NCBI RefSeq assembly: GCF_003991355.1
Contig: NZ_RCSU01000005.1
Location: forward strand, 1 to 64,000
Reading direction: 5' to 3'
DNA length: 64,000 nucleotides
From: Pseudoflavitalea rhizosphaerae
Lineage (GTDB): Bacteria > Bacteroidota > Bacteroidia > Chitinophagales > Chitinophagaceae
The translations under genes and the position numbers were made by a program. Position 1 is the first letter of the stretch, and each line of letters opens with the position of its first letter. This document shows, piece after piece, positions 53,569 to 61,975 of this stretch. The notes below the pieces were generated by a model. The model was not told the origin of the DNA. It made no database searches and worked only from the letters and a program-made list of their open reading frames with translations.

Positions 53569-54942
53569 ATGTATGCCATTGTTGATATAGAGACTACCGG
53601 AGGACATGCTGCTGGCAATGATATTACAGAAATTGCCATTGTATTGCACGATGGTTAAAAGATCGTGCAACGCTTTGAAAGTCTGGTAAAACCGGATAGA
53701 GCTATTCCATACTATATACAATCGCTCACCGGCATCTCCACGGAAATGGTGGCCGATGCGCCACGGTTCGAAGAGCTGGCGGCCACTGTACATGAATTAT
53801 TGAAAGACCGGGTGTTTATTGCACATAATGTTAATTTCGATTATTCCTTCGTCAAACATCATCTCTCCGCTGCCGGTTACAACCTGGACGCCCAGAAACT
53901 TTGCACTGTAAGGCTCAGCCGGAAAGTATTTCCCGGCTTGCCGAGTTACAGCCTGGGCAATCTTTGCCGGGAATTCGGGATCAGCAATGAACAAAGACAC
54001 AGGGCAGGAGGAGATGCCGATGCCACCGTAAAACTGTTCGAGCGTTTACTTCAGAACAATGCCGGACCGCATATTGCACAATTTATCCGTAAAAAATCAA
54101 CTGAACAATCGCTCCCGCCTCATCTGTCGAAAGAGGTAGTTGACCGGTTACCTTATACACCCGGCGTGTATTACTTTCACGACATCAAAGGCAAAGTGGT
54201 GTATGTTGGAAAAGCCAAGAACCTCAAATACCGCGTTCGCAGCCACTTCACACATAATGGCGCGGGAAGGCAGCGGCAGGATTTCCTCCGTAATATCCAT
54301 GATATCAGTTTTGAAGAGACCGGCACAGAACTGATGGCCTTCATTCTCGAAAGCGTGGAGATAAAGCGGTTATGGCCTGAATACAACCGCAGCCAGAAAA
54401 GATTCACACCTTCGTTTGGCTTATACCGTTATGAAGACAGGAATGGTTATATCCGACTGGCCATCGATAAACAAAAAAAACACCTGCAGCCACTGTACAC
54501 TTTCAACCTCCTGATTGAAGGGCACCGGCTTATGCGAAGGATGATGGAAGCTTATCATCTTTGTCCAAAGCTTTGCTTTGTTCAAACCGATCACAGCGCC
54601 TGTGTGGGCGTGGAAGGGCAACCCTGCAATGGCGCCTGTGAACAGAAAGAACCCGTGGATGTTTACAATGCAAGAGTGGAAGAGGCCATTGCCTACCTGG
54701 AACAATTATTGCCCAGCTTTGCCGTTGTTGGGGAAGGAAAGAACCGTGACGAGCAGAGCTGCATCCTGATGGAGAAGGGGCGCTTCTATGGAATGGGCTA
54801 CCTGCCTGGTGATGCAGCCGTAAACGATCTGGAAAGCCTGAAGAATTTTCTCACACGCTATTCCGAGAACGACTATATACGCGGACTGGTGTATCAATAC
54901 GCCCACCGTTACCCGAAACATAAAGTTGTTTTCCCCGGATAA
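53569..54942 (+). pseudogene. DEDD exonuclease - GIY-YIG nuclease fusion, interrupted by an in-frame stop
   Basis: From the ATG at 53569 the frame reads MYAIVDIETTGG (exonuclease motif I) and then a TAA at 53656-53658 (codon 30), after which the same frame continues uninterrupted to 54942. The following part holds FIAHNVNFDYSF (motif II), HRAGGDADAT (motif III) and then a GIY-YIG domain (PYTPGVYYFHD, VVYVGKAKNLKYRV) with UvrC/Cho-like structure. A GTG at 53665 could restart translation and give a 425-residue protein without motif I. It could be a true nonsense mutation, a sequencing error, or a read-through site. Confidence 0.8.
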
Positions 54943-54974
54943 ACCAGATTGAAATATAAAGATCAAATTACAGT

Positions 54975-55475
54975 ATGAAGAGAGTTCTCATTGTCCTTAT
55001 CCCTTTTTTAGTTTTGGCTTGTGAATCCGCACCCGGAAAGAAAGAAGAGCCAACTGCTCCGGCAGCAAAAGAAGTTGTCAATCCCGCAGATAATATACCT
55101 ACTGAAAGAAAAGAAGTGAAAAAAGAAGCGGTGGCCAGTTATCGTGTAAGGACGGATGATCCGCTGAACGATTTTTTCTTTGGAGTGGAATTGTTTGAAA
55201 CGAAAAAAACTTTCCACTACCTGATGAAGCTGGAATTTGAGACCATCGAAGGAAAAGATACATTGAGACTGCCCAATTTTGGCGTCATGCCTGAGCCTGT
55301 GATCAAAAAAGGACCAGAGAAATATTCCGCTATCATTGGATTTATGGATAAAGACAAACAGTTCCGCGAATACAAGAAGGTTTACGTGACAGGGAGCAAG
55401 CTGAAGGTGACAGCGCTGAAGCATTATGGGGTGAGTACTTATCAGCCGCAGGCTAATGCAGATTCCAACAAATAG
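54975..55475 (+). CDS. hypothetical lipoprotein
   Basis: A 166-residue protein with a lipoprotein signal: residues 1-16 hydrophobic, lipobox LVLAC with Cys17 (approximate) followed by an acidic, Pro/Ala-rich linker. The C-terminal domain (YRVRTDDPLNDFFFGVELFETKKT ... ) is beta-rich without a recognised motif. It follows the interrupted nuclease gene by 32 bp. Probably anchored in a membrane facing the periplasm. Confidence 0.75.
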   Translation: MKRVLIVLIPFLVLACESAPGKKEEPTAPAAKEVVNPADNIPTERKEVKKEAVASYRVRTDDPLNDFFFGVELFETKKTFHYLMKLEFETIEGKDTLRLPNFGVMPEPVIKKGPEKYSAIIGFMDKDKQFREYKKVYVTGSKLKVTALKHYGVSTYQPQANADSNK

Positions 55476-55598
55476 ATCATCCTTTCAAAATAAGCGCTCA
55501 ATCAAGCCGGCTGGTTTTTCTTGATTCCGGTCAACAAAAGGCGTGAAAGAAATTAACGGGAAAATTTAAGCGGTTAAATTCGCCAGCAGTCAGGTAGG

Positions 55599-55862
55599 TC
55601 ATTTCTTAAAGCTGATCACCTGGTCGATGCTGAGATTGAGGCTGTATACCACTTTGAGGAGGTTGCGGACGTTCACGTCTTCGCCATCGAGCATACGTGT
55701 AAGAGTGCTGCGGGACACGCCGCTTTCATAGGCGAGATCGTCCAGTGAGATTTCCATCTGTATCCTTTTCTCTTTAAGGATCTTTCCGATGCGGGAAAAG
55801 ATCTGATCAATTTCACTATCCGACAATTGTTTTACAGTCGGTTGTTTATCACTCTTTGCCAT
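55599..55862 (-). CDS. XRE-family regulator, paralogue 1
   Basis: An 87-residue helix-turn-helix protein: ILKEKRIQMEISLDDLAYESG and VSRSTLTRMLDGEDVN. It is paralogous to the gene at 56010 and the 42 bp before both start codons are partly identical. The longer frame to 55931 is excluded because the shared upstream sequence ends at the ATG at 55862. Small single-domain regulators like this may repress themselves or each other. Confidence 0.8.
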   Translation of the reverse strand: MAKSDKQPTVKQLSDSEIDQIFSRIGKILKEKRIQMEISLDDLAYESGVSRSTLTRMLDGEDVNVRNLLKVVYSLNLSIDQVISFKK

Positions 55863-55903
55863 ACCACGAATTTGCCCAAATAACACAACCTGTAAAATCC
55901 TAT
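55863..55903 (-). promoter_or_regulatory. upstream box shared with the XRE gene at 56010 (copy 1)
   Basis: On the minus strand AGGATTTTACAG and GGCAAATTCGT are separated by 13 diverged bases and end 3 bp before the ATG. The same two blocks with the same spacing precede paralogue 2. Confidence 0.7.
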
Positions 55904-56009
55904 GTTTGGAGACACTTATTTGAGAGGTCAAAAATAAAGATTCATATATGACACTTTTATCAATCTGTTTATCTTAACTTTACTTTCTCATAAAGCGCTG
56001 ATATTTTTC

Positions 56010-56291
56010 TTATTTGGAAGTTTTGTGGGGGATAGAGCTGAATAATTCCTCAGGAGTGGTGCCCAGGCCTCTCACCACTTTGAGCAGGCTTCTGAGTGTG
56101 AGGTCCTGTCCTTTTTCAATGCGGATGAGGCCGCTGCGGGAGATATTGATCTGGTAGGCAAAATCGTCAATGGTAGCGTTGAGCGCTTCCCTTCTTTCTT
56201 TCAGCATTTTGCCAATTGCAAGATGGATTGCGTCAATCTCTTTTTCTGTGATGGTTGGAATAACTACTTTCTGTTTTGCCTTACGTGCCAT
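56010..56291 (-). CDS. XRE-family regulator, paralogue 2
   Basis: A 93-residue helix-turn-helix protein, homologous to the product of 55599: MLKERREALNATIDDFAYQIN and ISRSGLIRIEKGQDL form the two helices. The 5' region is shared with paralogue 1. It lies next to the structured non-coding region 56427-56808. Targets unknown. Confidence 0.8.
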   Translation of the reverse strand: MARKAKQKVVIPTITEKEIDAIHLAIGKMLKERREALNATIDDFAYQINISRSGLIRIEKGQDLTLRSLLKVVRGLGTTPEELFSSIPHKTSK

Positions 56292-56332
56292 TCTACGAAT
56301 TTGCCTAATAAACCCCGTCTGTAAAATCCTTT
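56292..56332 (-). promoter_or_regulatory. upstream box shared with the XRE gene at 55599 (copy 2)
   Basis: AGGATTTTACAG and GGCAAATTCGT in the same arrangement as copy 1, on the minus strand, ending just before the ATG. Confidence 0.7.
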
Positions 56333-56426
56333 ATAATCAGCCTATTAGATAAATATTCAAAAATAAAATTCATTAAAGTGTACTTTAATTATGAAATACT
56401 TTATTTTTATGCTGTAGTATGATCTG

Positions 56427-56460
56427 ATTGAAGAGAACTCTCAGGAGTTCCTTCTTCAAT
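56427..56460. repeat. hairpin ATTGAAGA...TCTTCAAT
   Basis: An inverted repeat ATTGAAGA-GAACTC-TCAG-GAGTTC-...-TCTTCAAT with a 2-base bulge in one arm. It opens the 570-bp spacer between two regulator genes. No T run follows on either strand, so it is not a plain terminator. Confidence 0.7.
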
Positions 56461-56506
56461 GTAATTATGCGAACCTGTGCTGTTCGCTATTTACTTGCCT
56501 GGACAA

Positions 56507-56665
56507 AAGTTGCGTTTTTTTCCTAAAGGACAAGTGATAGTGTAAGCGCACCCGTTATATATTTGCAACACAAATATGGGGTGCGCTCCTGTCAAATTTG
56601 TTCCTTTAGAGGTATCGCAACTACCGGTTCAGGGCAAATTTGCGGAGCGCACCCCGTAGTTTTTT
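56507..56665 (+). ncRNA. candidate structured RNA with competing hairpins
   Basis: Three arms can pair in two exclusive ways: arm 1 GCGCACCC (56546-56553) with arm 2 GGGGTGCGC (56578-), or arm 2 (56578-56600) with arm 3 (56635-56655). The arm 2-arm 3 stem pairs GGGGTGCGCTCC and CAAATTTG and is followed by TTTTTT, like a terminator. The outer AGTTGCG/CGCAACT and CTAAAGGA/TCCTTTAG pairs surround the first hairpin. An exact TATATTTG box at 56558-56565 could start a short plus-strand RNA ending at 56665. No gene is seen on the plus strand downstream. This is inference; no family was matched. Confidence 0.4.
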
Positions 56666-56778
56666 AGGTGGCTCCTTCTCAACCAGTCATTTTTTTCAAC
56701 TAGGATAAGTAAGGTTACTGGAATTGATTAGTACGGTTGCCGGTATTCCTGCCGGGAACCAGCTTTGAATGAAAGGAG

Positions 56779-56808
56779 CCCCGTCTTGTGCAAGACGGGG
56801 TTATTTTT
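56779..56808 (+). terminator. Rho-independent terminator on the plus strand
   Basis: CCCCGTCTTG-TG-CAAGACGGGG is followed by TTATTTTT. It lies after the structured region and has no plus-strand gene before it, so it supports the existence of a plus-strand transcript from 56400-56800. Confidence 0.75.
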
Positions 56809-56863
56809 GCGCAAGTATTGGTTAAATTACTACAGTGGATATTTTTACCATCCTGAATTAGCC

Positions 56864-57571
56864 TTATTTGAAATTGGTGAGTTCGATCAGTTTATTGATA
56901 TCATGTATCACGATTTTCCTGCCCCTTGTTGACAGGATACCCTGGTCCTTGAATTCAGAAAGAATACGTACAACGTTTTCCCTGGCTGTTCCTACAAAAT
57001 TAGCAAGGTCCTCCCTTGACAGATTGATCTCTACGCTCATACCCGGTTGAAAATTCTGTTTGTATTTTTCGCGAAGTACAATCAGTTGAAGCGCGAGTCT
57101 TTCACGCACTGAGTGCTGGCCCAGTAATGCCAGGCGGTTTGCCAGAACTGTGAATTCATGGCTCAGGGTTTTCAGTAAGCGGCTGTTCAGTATAGTTGAA
57201 TGTTGGATCGTTTTCAGAAAATCCTCTTTGGGAATAAAATCGATGATGCAGTCTTCCAGTGCAGCAGCGGAATCAGGGAACCGTTCTTCAGATAAGATGG
57301 CATGATAGCCTATCAGTTCACCTGTATTGGCAACGTATATTATCTGTTCGCCGCCGCGTTCGATGGCTTTATATTTTTTTACTTTTCCTTTTTTGATATA
57401 ATAGATGCCGGTAGGGTAGAAGCCTTCCTTGAAGATCGTTTCACCCTTGCCATACACGTGTTCGGTGCTGTTGGCAGTTAGCATATTGTAATCATCCTCC
57501 ATCAGGTTGGCGAGTATCGACTCACTCTTGAAATCCCATTTGTCTATCGGAAAGATCCCTCTTATACTCAT
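56864..57571 (-). CDS. CRP/FNR-type transcriptional regulator
   Basis: A 235-residue regulator with a cyclic-nucleotide-binding barrel (residues about 25-145, VYGKGETIFKEGFYPTGIYYI and GELIGYHAIL) and a CRP-type winged helix (LSREDLANFVGTARENVVRILSEF). The C-terminal part is close to that of the receiver-CRP fusion at 42946, so the two may be related. No cluster of Fe-S cysteines is visible, so it is not a typical FNR. Divergent from the methyltransferase genes. Confidence 0.88.
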   Translation of the reverse strand: MSIRGIFPIDKWDFKSESILANLMEDDYNMLTANSTEHVYGKGETIFKEGFYPTGIYYIKKGKVKKYKAIERGGEQIIYVANTGELIGYHAILSEERFPDSAAALEDCIIDFIPKEDFLKTIQHSTILNSRLLKTLSHEFTVLANRLALLGQHSVRERLALQLIVLREKYKQNFQPGMSVEINLSREDLANFVGTARENVVRILSEFKDQGILSTRGRKIVIHDINKLIELTNFK

Positions 57572-57700
57572 GTTTTCACCCCGAAGGTTTAGAAGTAATA
57601 AAAATCACTTTTTAATGTGATAAAACGATGTGGCAGGCCAGCAGCCTGCCTGATAACTTTGTTCGGATGAACGCTGCCAAAAGTACAAAAATGGAATCAT

Positions 57701-58282
57701 ATGATGGACAGGTGGTTTAGCTCTGAAAAACAGCTGCATTATTTATATCCTCCTTCTATCCGCGCCCTGGCGGCCAGGCATTGGACACCTCTTGAGATCA
57801 GTAAGATGGTGGTGGACTTTCTGGCGCCCGAAAACAATTCCCGTATACTTGATATTGGAAGCGGCGCAGGGAAATTTTGCCTGGCAGCAGCTTATTTCAA
57901 GCCATTGGCAGAGTTCTTCGGTGTAGAGCAGCGTAAACATTTGGTGGTCCATGCTGAAACTGCCAAAGCTGTGCTCGGTATGAAGAATGTACATTTCCTG
58001 CATCAGAATATCACGCAGGTCGATTTTACGCAATTCGATCATTTTTATTTTTTCAACTCATTCTATGAGAACCTCGAGAATACTGAAAAGATCGATGATT
58101 CGGTAATGTGCTCTCCGCATCTTTACAATTACTATAACCGCTGCCTGTACAAAAAGCTCGTTACAGTGGCTCCGGGAACCAGGCTGGCCACTTTCCATTC
58201 TGCTGGAAAAATGATACCGGCGGAATTTCACCTGGTGGAAGAGCATGCTGCAGGACTATTGAAATACTGGGTAAAAGAATAA
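57701..58282 (+). CDS. SAM-dependent methyltransferase, tandem paralogue 1
   Basis: A 193-residue class I methyltransferase: ILDIGSGAGKFCLAAA is motif I, FFGVEQRKHLVV motif II, and FYFFNSFYEN an unusual motif IV. It is clearly paralogous to the next gene, with the same order LYPPSIRALAARHWTPLEI at the N-terminus. The substrate is unknown. 36 bp separate the two genes. Confidence 0.85.
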   Translation: MMDRWFSSEKQLHYLYPPSIRALAARHWTPLEISKMVVDFLAPENNSRILDIGSGAGKFCLAAAYFKPLAEFFGVEQRKHLVVHAETAKAVLGMKNVHFLHQNITQVDFTQFDHFYFFNSFYENLENTEKIDDSVMCSPHLYNYYNRCLYKKLVTVAPGTRLATFHSAGKMIPAEFHLVEEHAAGLLKYWVKE

Positions 58283-58317
58283 TAATTGAAGGTCATTCTT
58301 CGCCTAAATCAATCTGT

Positions 58318-58938
58318 ATGACTTTGGTAAGAAAATCAACGGGTATCCACAGGTATTTTGCCAGTGAGCAAAGTTTCTGTGAACTGTATTCCCCTTCAAT
58401 CAGAGAATTGAACCGGATGCATTGGGCGCCACTACGGATCGTGCAAAAAGCTGTTCAATTCCTGGCAACCCGGCCGGGTATGAATATACTGGATATCGGC
58501 AGTGGGGCAGGGAAGTTTTGCCTTGCCGGCGCATATTATCAACCTGCTGTATCGTTCTCCGGCGTTGAGCAAAGACAATACCTGATTGATGCAGCAAGGC
58601 ATGCGAATGAAAGGCTGGGAGAACTGAATGTGAATTTCATTTGCAGGAATTTTACGCAGCTTGATTTCAGTGAATTTGATGCTTTCTTTTTTTACAATTC
58701 ATTTTTTGAGAATCTGCCGGGTACCGATAAGATAGATAACAGTCTTGAATACACGAAAGAGTTATACGACTATTACACGTACTATCTGAGCCGTAAACTT
58801 TCTGAACTTCCCGTAGGCGTGAGGGTTGTTACCTATTGCAGCTGGGATGACGAAATCCCACAGGGATACCGGTTGGCAAATAGTCAGGAAGAGGGGCTGC
58901 TGAAATGCTGGATAAAGCAAAGCGAACAAATATTGTAA
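58318..58938 (+). CDS. SAM-dependent methyltransferase, tandem paralogue 2
   Basis: A 206-residue paralogue of the preceding gene product. ILDIGSGAGKFCLAGAYY, SGVEQRQYLIDA and FFFYNSFFEN mark the same motifs. The two proteins are similar over their whole length, which indicates a tandem duplication followed by divergence. It is followed 18 bp later by the SulP gene in the same direction, so the three genes may form an operon. Confidence 0.85.
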   Translation: MTLVRKSTGIHRYFASEQSFCELYSPSIRELNRMHWAPLRIVQKAVQFLATRPGMNILDIGSGAGKFCLAGAYYQPAVSFSGVEQRQYLIDAARHANERLGELNVNFICRNFTQLDFSEFDAFFFYNSFFENLPGTDKIDNSLEYTKELYDYYTYYLSRKLSELPVGVRVVTYCSWDDEIPQGYRLANSQEEGLLKCWIKQSEQIL

Positions 58939-58956
58939 TCACACAGCCAATTCATT

Positions 58957-60618
58957 ATGTTCAGGCCGGTAATATTGGATACCATCAGGAATTACTCAGC
59001 CAGGGATCTGGCTAAAGACCTGCTTGCCGGATTGATTGTGGGAGTGGTGGCTTTGCCTTTGGCAATTGCGTTTGCCATTGCTTCCGGCGTTTCGCCGGAG
59101 AAGGGGATTTATACTGCTGTGATCGCCGGTTTTATCATTTCTTTTTTTGGTGGCAGTAAGGTGCAGATCGGAGGGCCAACAGGCGCTTTCATCATTGTTG
59201 TTTATGGAATAGTGCAACAATACGGCACTGATGGCCTTGTTGCAGCTACGCTGATGGCAGGTGTAATGCTGATGATAATGGGTTTTGCAAAATTGGGAAC
59301 AGTTATCAAATTCATACCATATCCCCTGGTGGTAGGATTTACAAGTGGGATAGCTGTGATCATATTTTCTTCGCAGTTGAAAGATCTTTTCGGTTTCCCG
59401 ATAGAACAGCTGCCTGCAGATTTTATGGAAAAATGGAAAACTTATTTTGTCGCAGCGCCTGGTGTGAACTGGTATGCCTGTTCAATTGCCGCAATAACGC
59501 TCATGATTGTCATAGCCTGGCCGAAGCTGACGCATAGAATACCCGGATCTCTTATTGCAATCCTTGTTTGTTCGGTAATTGTTCATGTATTGGACCTGCC
59601 TGTTGAAACTATTGGCAGCAGGTTTCCTGCAATTCCTTCTTCGCTGCCAGCGCCGGTATTTCCCGGTATAGATCTCGCTTCTGTAAAAAAACTGGTGCAA
59701 CCTGCATTCACTATTGCATTACTGGGTGGGATCGAATCGCTATTGTCGGCGATGGTTGCCGATGGCATGACGGGTGACAGGCACAGATCAAATACAGAAC
59801 TGGTGGCGCAGGGACTGGCCAATGTGTTCTCAGCTACTTTCGGAGGCATCCCCGCCACCGGCGCCATTGCCCGCACTGCCACCAATGTGAAGAACGGAGG
59901 AAGAACACCTGTTGCGGGAATGGTACATGCATTGACCTTATTGCTGATCATCCTGTTTGCAGGACAATGGGCTGCGATGGTCCCCATGGCTACCCTCGCA
60001 GGTATACTGGTGATGGTGGCATACAATATGAGTGAATGGAGAAATTTCCGTGCAATTACCAAAGGGTCGGGGAGCGACCTGGCTGTATTGCTGACATCAT
60101 TCATTCTGACTATCATGGTTGATCTCACGGTAGCCATCGAAATAGGGTTCCTGTTGGCTGTTTTTTTGTTTATGAGAAAGTTGATCCAGTCGACCAGTGT
60201 AAAGATCCTATCGATCGATAAAGAGGAAAACGGTAATGCTGGAATTCTGGAAAAGGATCACCCCAAGATACCGGATGGAGTTGAAGTATTTGAAGTGACA
60301 GGTCCTTTGTTCTTTGGCGCTGCTTATAAGTTCAAAGATGCCATCAGGGTGGTAGGGAAGCCTCCGCGGTTCCTGGTCATCCGCATGGGAAACATTCCGG
60401 TTATTGATGCAACAGGTATCAATGCTATTAAAGAAGTACATAAAGAGATCAGTAAACAAGGTGTGAAATTGATACTGTCTGAAGTTACTCATGAACAGGT
60501 ATTGAATGAACTGAAACGATCCAGATTGTTGTTTGCAATCGGAAAAGCCAACGTGACCAAAAGTTTCGAAGCGGCTTTGAAGAGATGCATCATTTTGAAA
60601 GAAGGTAGCTTGACCTGA
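58957..60618 (+). CDS. SulP family anion transporter with STAS domain
   Basis: A 553-residue protein. The membrane part has about 12-14 helices with the SulP signature near the N-terminus (ASGVSPEKGIYTAVIAGF) and GGPTGAFIIVV. The C-terminal ~110 residues form a STAS domain (VEVFEVTGPLFFGAAYKF, IDATGINAIKEVHK). SulP proteins transport sulfate, bicarbonate or other anions. No carbonic anhydrase gene lies nearby. The substrate is unproven. Confidence 0.9.
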   Translation: MFRPVILDTIRNYSARDLAKDLLAGLIVGVVALPLAIAFAIASGVSPEKGIYTAVIAGFIISFFGGSKVQIGGPTGAFIIVVYGIVQQYGTDGLVAATLMAGVMLMIMGFAKLGTVIKFIPYPLVVGFTSGIAVIIFSSQLKDLFGFPIEQLPADFMEKWKTYFVAAPGVNWYACSIAAITLMIVIAWPKLTHRIPGSLIAILVCSVIVHVLDLPVETIGSRFPAIPSSLPAPVFPGIDLASVKKLVQPAFTIALLGGIESLLSAMVADGMTGDRHRSNTELVAQGLANVFSATFGGIPATGAIARTATNVKNGGRTPVAGMVHALTLLLIILFAGQWAAMVPMATLAGILVMVAYNMSEWRNFRAITKGSGSDLAVLLTSFILTIMVDLTVAIEIGFLLAVFLFMRKLIQSTSVKILSIDKEENGNAGILEKDHPKIPDGVEVFEVTGPLFFGAAYKFKDAIRVVGKPPRFLVIRMGNIPVIDATGINAIKEVHKEISKQGVKLILSEVTHEQVLNELKRSRLLFAIGKANVTKSFEAALKRCIILKEGSLT

Positions 60619-60668
60619 GCTATCCGGCAGATCCATAACCCTAAGCCGTTTTCATTAGGAAAACGTGA

Positions 60669-60692
60669 AGCCCCGCATTTGCGGGGTTTCTC
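60669..60692 (+). terminator. Rho-independent terminator after the SulP gene
   Basis: The stem CCCCGCA/TGCGGGG with a TT loop, followed by TTTCTC, lies 50 bp after the stop. A second hairpin CGTTTTC/GGAAAACG is just before it. Confidence 0.75.
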
Positions 60693-60794
60693 ATTAAGTG
60701 TCCTTAATCGATGTGCCTATTATGATTTCAATCATTCAGGTCGTTTCCTGAGCAGAAGTGTTCTATTATTCCGATAAATATACCAGCACCGTAT

Positions 60795-60802
60795 TATATT
60801 TG
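60795..60802 (+). promoter_or_regulatory. -7 promoter box (TATATTTG) of the FKBP gene
   Basis: An exact TAnnTTTG box 20 bp before the ATG at 60823. No TTG is seen at -33. Confidence 0.55.
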
Positions 60803-60822
60803 TTCTTAAACTTATAATCTAC

Positions 60823-61281
60823 ATGCGTTTATTTAATCTTGTTTCCAGTATGGTACTGGTTTTGACTCTCCTGGGATGCAGTAATAAGGATAAAGGTAAT
60901 AGTTGCACTACAGCAGCAGAAGATGATGCAAAAATGCAAAAATATATTGCAGACAATGGCGTTTCAGCTACTAAACATGCCAGTGGTTTGTATTACCAGA
61001 TCATTGAGCCGGGTACAGGTGCAATTCCCACCATCAACTCAACCGTGAAAGCGAAATATACAGGCACGTACACCAACAAAACTTCCTTTGATAGCGGAGA
61101 AGCCAGTTTCCCGCTGGGTGGCGTCATTGAAGGCTGGCAATTGGGTATCCCACTGATCAAACAGGGAGGAAAGATAAAACTGATCATCCCACCTTACCTG
61201 GCTTATGGATGCAATGATTACAGAGGGATTCCGGGCAATTCTGTGTTGGTGTTTGATGTGGAATTGTTGGAAGTGAAATAG
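60823..61281 (+). CDS. FKBP-type peptidyl-prolyl cis-trans isomerase lipoprotein
   Basis: A 152-residue lipoprotein: signal peptide with lipobox LLGC (Cys near 19), then an FKBP domain (residues about 55-152). VKAKYTGTYTNKTSFDSGE, FPLGGVIEGWQLGIPLIKQGGK and IPPYLAYG are the conserved FKBP strands. It probably helps fold periplasmic or outer-membrane proteins. It ends 20 bp before a terminator. Confidence 0.92.
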   Translation: MRLFNLVSSMVLVLTLLGCSNKDKGNSCTTAAEDDAKMQKYIADNGVSATKHASGLYYQIIEPGTGAIPTINSTVKAKYTGTYTNKTSFDSGEASFPLGGVIEGWQLGIPLIKQGGKIKLIIPPYLAYGCNDYRGIPGNSVLVFDVELLEVK

Positions 61282-61301
61282 GAGATCACTTTTTGCGAAA
61301 T

Positions 61302-61335
61302 AAAAAAAGAAGTACAATCTTGTGCTTCTTTTTTT
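61302..61335. terminator. bidirectional terminator after the FKBP gene
   Basis: AAAAAAAGAAGTACA pairs with TGTGCTTCTTTTTTT around a 4-base loop, with T runs on both strands. The ParE-like remnant begins directly after it. Confidence 0.8.
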
Positions 61336-61338
61336 GGG

Positions 61339-61617
61339 TATGGGAGAGCGCTAAAACTGCACTTCGCCAAGCTTTTGAATATATTGCCACAGACTCGCCA
61401 CAAGCCGTCCAGGCAGTAATGAATGAGATCGTCGGCGCAACGCTTACTTTGGTTCAGCATCCTGAACGACATCATCCAGACAAGTTCAAGAAAAAACAAT
61501 GATGGTAGCTGGCGGGCTTTTGAACTTCATAGATTCAGAATTTCTTATGAAGTAACAGAAAAGAAAATCCGGATTGGCACCCAGTTAAATAATTTTCAAA
61601 CTCATCTACTTCAATAA
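61339..61617 (+). pseudogene. ParE/RelE-family toxin remnant, frameshifted and without its start
   Basis: Frame 1 reads VWESAKTALRQAFEYI, then HPERHHPDKFKKK, and ends at TGA at 61500-61502. Frame 2 takes over at NNDGSWRAFELHRFRISYEV and ends at 61617. Joined, the two parts give the order of a ParE-like toxin (TDSPQAV helix, then the RAFE...RISYEV strands). The break is in a run of A (AAGAAAAAACAAT), so one extra A explains it. No start codon lies before VWES, since the terminator occupies that place, and no antitoxin gene is present. It is therefore a relic unless the sequence has an error. Confidence 0.65.
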
Positions 61618-61807
61618 ATTTGACAGTACCGATGATGGATTCAAGCCCCATCTATTTATTCGCACCATACTGATTAGTCTTTGAGTAGCAATCCTGATTA
61701 TTTCGTCCTGCAAAGCTGAGGTAGCTCCATCCGGAGGGCGTTTGCTATTATGATCAATTGAACTCATATACCCAAAGTTGTTGAGTGAATGGACACAGAA
61801 GGAGGTA
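61618..61807. other. intergenic, nothing recognised
   Basis: A degraded stretch between the toxin remnant and the recombinase-like remnant. A minus-strand frame of 69 residues exists here but has no recognisable motif and no promoter; it was not called. Confidence 0.4.
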
Positions 61808-61975
61808 GCTAGCAAGCCCGGAGGAGAAATACCATTTCCTTGGTTCGACCTTCCCGGAAAAATTCACTTTTAAAGATGGAACAGTTCGAACCAATTCCGA
61901 TAATGTTATCGTTCAGGCGCTATTCCCTATGGATCAAGTAAAATTTCTGGGGACTGATTTTTCTAGGCATATAGT
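61808..61975 (+). pseudogene. possible C-terminal remnant of a serine recombinase
   Basis: The plus-strand frame after an in-frame TAG reads LASPEEKYHFLGSTFPEKF, then TFKDGTVRTNSDN, and ends at a TAG at 61973-61975. The FPEKxxFxxGxxRT pattern is like the end of the serine recombinases common in Bacteroidota mobile elements. There is no start and the IS begins within or at its end. Recognition rests on one motif. Confidence 0.35.

Noticed and set aside
56864-57571. An FNR-type oxygen sensor.
   Set aside because: The protein lacks the N-terminal cysteine cluster needed for an iron-sulfur centre, so only a general CRP/FNR call is made.
61606-61815. A 69-residue minus-strand frame.
   Set aside because: It covers degraded sequence between two remnants and shows no motif.
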